NCBI GenBank assembly: GCA_020722485.1
Contig: DYKS01000017.1
Span: forward strand, 4,517-13,655
Direction: 5' to 3'
Source of the DNA: Candidatus Elulimicrobium sp.
GTDB taxonomy: Bacteria > Patescibacteriota > Minisyncoccia > Moranbacterales > UBA9337
Length of the DNA: 9,139 bases
The notes below the pieces were generated by a model that was not told where the DNA came from, ran no database searches, and worked only from the letters and a program-made list of their open reading frames with translations. A program made the position numbers and the translations under genes. Positions 7,210 to 9,139 of this stretch are shown one piece after another. The stretch's first letter is position 1, and each line of letters begins with the position of its first letter.

Positions 7210-7614
7210 GGGGCTGTTTAGCTTCGACAAGTTGTTTTTTAAAAAATAAGCAAGTTGACCAATTTACGGTCGTGTCATAAAACCGCTCCGTAAAGATATA
7301 TAAGTGCAAACTTAGTATCCAAAGCAAAAGACGCGTTCGCGAGAACTTTCGCTTTTGCTCCCGCTTTGGCTTAATTTAAACCAAAGCCATCGGATCATTG
7401 ATTTCTGGTAAATGAATTCCGGTGCCAATCGCCAGAATAGCTTTTTGTTTTTCTCTTAAGCATCTAGCGAAATTTGAAAGAGATCGGCAGTTAAGATTTT
7501 GTTTGATTTCAACTTAACGGCTTAAATTTCGCGCGAGCGAAAAAAATCAAACTAAACTTGTAGAAAATTTTTAAATACCAATTTTGGACATGGGTGCAAT
7601 TCCCATCAGCTCCA
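7210..7614 (+). ncRNA. ssrA: tmRNA (transfer-messenger RNA)
   Basis: With SmpB this RNA enters stalled ribosomes, supplies alanine and a short reading frame that tags the nascent chain for proteolysis, and frees the ribosome. Ends: GGGGCTG (7210-7216) pairs with CAGCTCC (7607-7613), including the G3-U wobble that identifies alanine tRNA; A7614 is the discriminator. The next bases are CTT, so CCA is not encoded. Also visible: the conserved TTCGAC (7223-7228); a helix-2 pairing of GCAAGTT (7250-7256) with AACTTGT (7555-7561); a first pseudoknot helix TTTACGG/CCGTAAA (7263-7269/7288-7294); resume codon GCA at 7306; helix 5 around the stop codon; a 9-bp helix 7501-7509/7544-7552; and the T-arm ATGGG-TGCAATT-CCCAT. 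The T-loop has G where U55 is expected. Start and end are fixed by the acceptor stem. Confidence 0.96.
7306..7374 (+). other. tmRNA tag reading frame (22 codons plus TAA)
   Basis: The resume codon GCA at 7306 follows ATAAGT and aligns with the classical UAGUC-GCA-AAC context. The frame starts ANLVSKAK, continues DAFARTFA and ends FAPALA before TAA at 7372. Because the first alanine may come from the charged tmRNA itself, the added tag begins A-ANLV. The C-terminus is PALA rather than the common ALAA. Confidence 0.88.
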
Positions 7615-7615
7615 C

Positions 7616-7623
7616 TTTTTTTA
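7616..7623 (+). terminator. Possible tmRNA terminator (T8 run)
   Basis: Eight T follow the tmRNA acceptor stem almost directly. The T-arm and acceptor stem could act as the hairpin. If termination is incomplete, smpB-ssrA transcription continues into infC, whose ATG is only 34 nt from the tmRNA end. Confidence 0.35.
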
Positions 7624-7648
7624 AAGCCGAAAATACAAATAATTTTTA

Positions 7649-8191
7649 ATGAGAAGAAGATTTAAACCGAAAAAGAAACAACTCGTGCTACCCCGTTATC
7701 GAATTAACGAACAGATCCGCATTGCCAGTGTTTTGGTCATTGACGAAACAGGAAAAAAACTGGGAGAAATGTCCAATTTAAGCGCATTGAATTTAGCGCG
7801 TGAAAAAGGACTAGATTTAGTAGAGGTTTCTCCCAATACTCGACCACCCGTATGTAAAATAATTGATTTCGGTAAATTCCAATATTCCCAATCCAAGCAA
7901 ATTCGTCTGCAAAGCGCCAAAATAAAAAAAATAGAAACCAAGGGTGTGCGTTTAGGATTAAAAACTGACAAACACGATTTAGATTTTAAGAAAAAGCAAA
8001 CAGAAAAATTTCTCGCCAAAGGACACAAAGTCAAAATAGAAATAATTTTAAAAGGTCGAGAAAAAGCTCATCAAGATTTAGCCAAAGATAATTTAAAAAA
8101 ATTCATTCAAGGCGTAGAAACTCCGCATAAAATCGAAGAAGATATTAAAAGATTTCCCGGAGGATTTAACGCGATAATTATTCCCGAATAA
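7649..8191 (+). CDS. infC: Translation initiation factor IF-3
   Basis: Binds the 30S subunit, prevents premature 50S joining and checks the start codon and initiator tRNA. 180 residues, the normal bacterial length. The N-terminal domain starts YRINEQIRIASVLVIDETG (17-35) and contains the signature PPVCKIIDFGKFQY (66-79); the C-terminal domain shows TKGVRLGLKTDKHDLDF (97-113), GHKVKIEIILKGREKAH (125-141) and the ending FPGGFNAIIIPE. The start is fixed by an in-frame TAA at 7640-7642, nine nt upstream. The start codon is ATG, not the rare AUU used for IF3 self-control in E. coli, and no Shine-Dalgarno is visible. It heads the conserved infC-rpmI-rplT cluster; no clear promoter of its own is seen between tmRNA and the start. 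Confidence 0.98.
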   Translation: MRRRFKPKKKQLVLPRYRINEQIRIASVLVIDETGKKLGEMSNLSALNLAREKGLDLVEVSPNTRPPVCKIIDFGKFQYSQSKQIRLQSAKIKKIETKGVRLGLKTDKHDLDFKKKQTEKFLAKGHKVKIEIILKGREKAHQDLAKDNLKKFIQGVETPHKIEEDIKRFPGGFNAIIIPE

Positions 8192-8198
8192 ATTCGCT

Positions 8199-8242
8199 AA
8201 CCGATAATCGATAAATTATTTGCCGATCATCGATTACCGATT
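8199..8242 (+). repeat. Imperfect inverted repeat before rpmI
   Basis: AACCGATAATCGAT (8199-8212) pairs with ATCGATTACCGATT (8229-8242) at 12 of 14 positions, with an 8-bp perfect core. It also contains three CCGAT units (8201, 8223, 8237). It ends 10 nt before the rpmI start codon. It has no T-run, so it is more likely a translational control structure or an intergenic repeat than a terminator. Confidence 0.5.
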
Positions 8243-8252
8243 ATTAAATTAA

Positions 8253-8444
8253 ATGCCCAAACAAAAAACCAGAAAATCACTCGTCAAAAAAATAAAAGTC
8301 ACAAAAAACAAGAAGGTTTTGCGTCGTTATACCAAACAAAATCATTTTAACGCCAAACAAACCGGCGAGTTGAAAAGAAAAAAACGACGCGATCAAAGAC
8401 TGGCTAAAAGTGACGAAAAAAACGTATTAAAAGCAATCCAATAA
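8253..8444 (+). CDS. rpmI: Large-subunit ribosomal protein bL35
   Basis: Small, very basic component of the 50S subunit. 63 residues, matching the family's usual mid-sixties length. The start MPKQKTRKSLVKKIKVTKNKKVLR (here MPKQKTRKS followed by a lysine-rich stretch) parallels the canonical MPKMKTHKGAAKRFKVT pattern, and the C-terminal half has the KRKKRRDQRL basic cluster. It sits between infC and rplT, the conserved order for bL35, with 61 nt to infC and 107 nt to rplT. No Shine-Dalgarno precedes the ATG; instead a hairpin ends 10 nt upstream. In E. coli and Bacillus the cluster is repressed by bL20, which makes this hairpin a candidate control site. Confidence 0.95.
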   Translation: MPKQKTRKSLVKKIKVTKNKKVLRRYTKQNHFNAKQTGELKRKKRRDQRLAKSDEKNVLKAIQ

Positions 8445-8471
8445 TATAATTCTAATTGTTTGTCAGTAATG

Positions 8472-8532
8472 GGTAATTAAATTTGTATAGCTTTTGCTTA
8501 TTATATGTAAACCTTTTTGGTTACAAATTACC
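8472..8532 (+). promoter_or_regulatory. Structured leader before rplT with two competing hairpins
   Basis: GGTAAT (8472-8477) pairs with ATTACC (8527-8532) and TTGTA (8483-8487) with TACAA (8522-8526), forming a long bulged hairpin. Alternatively TGTAAACC (8506-8513) pairs with GGTTACA (8519-8525) around TTTTT with one bulge. Both use 8522-8525, so they exclude each other. The structure ends 19 nt before the rplT ATG. Its role is inferred from bL20 autoregulation in other bacteria. Confidence 0.4.
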
Positions 8533-8551
8533 AATTATTAACAAAAAATAT

Positions 8552-8899
8552 ATGTCCAGAGTTAAACGCGGAACAGCCGCCTCTAAAAGAAGAAAGAAAG
8601 TTTTAAAAATGGCTAAAGGATTTCGCTGGCGCAGAAAATCCAATTATCGCTCCGCCAAAGAAGCGCTCCTGAAAGCGGGTAAATACGCTTACCGTGATCG
8701 CAGAACTAAAAAAAGAACTATGCGCCGCTTATGGATTAAACGTTTGGGTAACGCTTTGAGAAATTTCGACCTAAACTATAACGCTTTTATCAAACTTCAA
8801 AAAGAAAAGCAGGTGGAATTGGATAGAAAAACGCTTTCCTTTTTAGCAATAGAAAATCCGGCAGTTTTTCAAAAGTTTATAGAAGAAATAAAAAAGTAA
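8552..8899 (+). CDS. rplT: Large-subunit ribosomal protein bL20
   Basis: Early-assembly 23S rRNA-binding protein of the 50S subunit, and in several bacteria the translational repressor of its own infC-rpmI-rplT cluster. From ATG 8552 the protein has 115 residues, the normal length: MSRVKRGTAASKRRKKVLK, then AKGFRWRRKSNYRSAKEA, YAYRDRRTKKRTMRRLWI and LGNALRNFDLNYNAFI, followed by a short C-terminal part ending in FIEEIKK. The N-terminal half is the basic rRNA-binding extension. The frame is open upstream to 8483, but that extension (MYSFCLLYVNLFG) is unlike any bL20 and overlaps the leader hairpin, so ATG 8552 is preferred. No Shine-Dalgarno is seen. A strong terminator follows 21 nt after the stop. 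Confidence 0.97.
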   Translation: MSRVKRGTAASKRRKKVLKMAKGFRWRRKSNYRSAKEALLKAGKYAYRDRRTKKRTMRRLWIKRLGNALRNFDLNYNAFIKLQKEKQVELDRKTLSFLAIENPAVFQKFIEEIKK

Positions 8900-8920
8900 A
8901 AAACTTTATAATAGAAATTT

Positions 8921-8971
8921 TTTCAAATAAAAAACGTTTGTGTGAAAATCGCAAACGTTTTTTATTTGAAA
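8921..8971. terminator. Perfect 20-bp hairpin, intrinsic terminator after rplT
   Basis: Positions 8921-8940 are the exact reverse complement of 8952-8971, with an 11-nt loop. The arms contain A-rich and T-rich runs flanking an AACGTTTG core, so T-runs follow the core stem on both strands. It should terminate the smpB/ssrA/infC-rplT transcript and could also stop transcription entering from the right. Confidence 0.85.
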
Positions 8972-9139
8972 CTAAACTTTTCTAATATTTAATCTTGCAA
9001 TTTTTAACTTTTAACCGTAAGAATTACTAGCGTTGTTTACACTTTTCTCTATTTTATTTCGAAATTTTTGAAGTGTTAGCGGAGAAAATTATTGTCATTT
9101 GAGAAAACTTTAAAGCGCGTTTATTATCACTGCGGAATT

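Noticed and set aside
8483..8551. 23-residue N-terminal extension of bL20
   Set aside because: The extension is hydrophobic, begins with TTG, overlaps a leader hairpin and is unlike bL20 proteins, which begin with the basic MSRVKRG-type sequence.
9054..9139. Minus-strand open frame entering from the right edge
   Set aside because: Only 28 codons before a TAA, with no recognisable motif; chance is sufficient.
1..9139. CRISPR arrays, insertion sequences, tRNA or rRNA genes
   Set aside because: No regularly spaced direct repeats, transposase sequence, terminal inverted repeats with target duplications, or tRNA cloverleaf outside the tmRNA were seen.

Overview
The window is strongly A+T-rich bacterial chromosome carrying mostly core translation genes. 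Compact spacing, a type 2 (eukaryote-like) isoleucyl-tRNA synthetase, and an almost complete lack of Shine-Dalgarno sequences before the recognisable genes suggest a small-genome lineage such as Patescibacteria (candidate phyla radiation). That placement is inference; no rRNA is present to settle it.

Left part (1-6402), all on the minus strand and read right to left: argS (arginyl-tRNA synthetase), a GT4-type glycosyltransferase 24 nt behind it, then ileS (isoleucyl-tRNA synthetase) behind its own candidate promoter. Next, 24 nt past ileS, comes a small unrecognised two-helix membrane protein. Its reading frame is broken at a run of eight T, which is a perfect U UUU UUU slippery heptamer with a stop codon directly after it. 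It runs off the left edge.

Middle (6403-6725): a divergent control region with back-to-back sigma70-like promoters. One fires left into argS with a predicted leader of about 225 nt that contains inverted repeats. The other fires right into smpB with a leader of only about 10 nt.

Right part (6726-8899), all on the plus strand: smpB, then the tmRNA gene ssrA (7210-7614), then infC, rpmI and rplT (IF3, bL35, bL20), closed by a 20-bp perfect hairpin terminator. SmpB and tmRNA together rescue stalled ribosomes and are encoded 37 nt apart. The tmRNA encodes a 22-residue tag ending PALA, lacks an encoded CCA, has G at T-loop position 55, and begins directly after a 7-bp GC-rich leader hairpin. Inverted repeats lie before rpmI and before rplT, where autogenous control by bL20 would be plausible.

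Nothing here is a clear defence or mobile system. The best leads are the slippery-heptamer membrane gene at the left edge and the unusual tmRNA locus.
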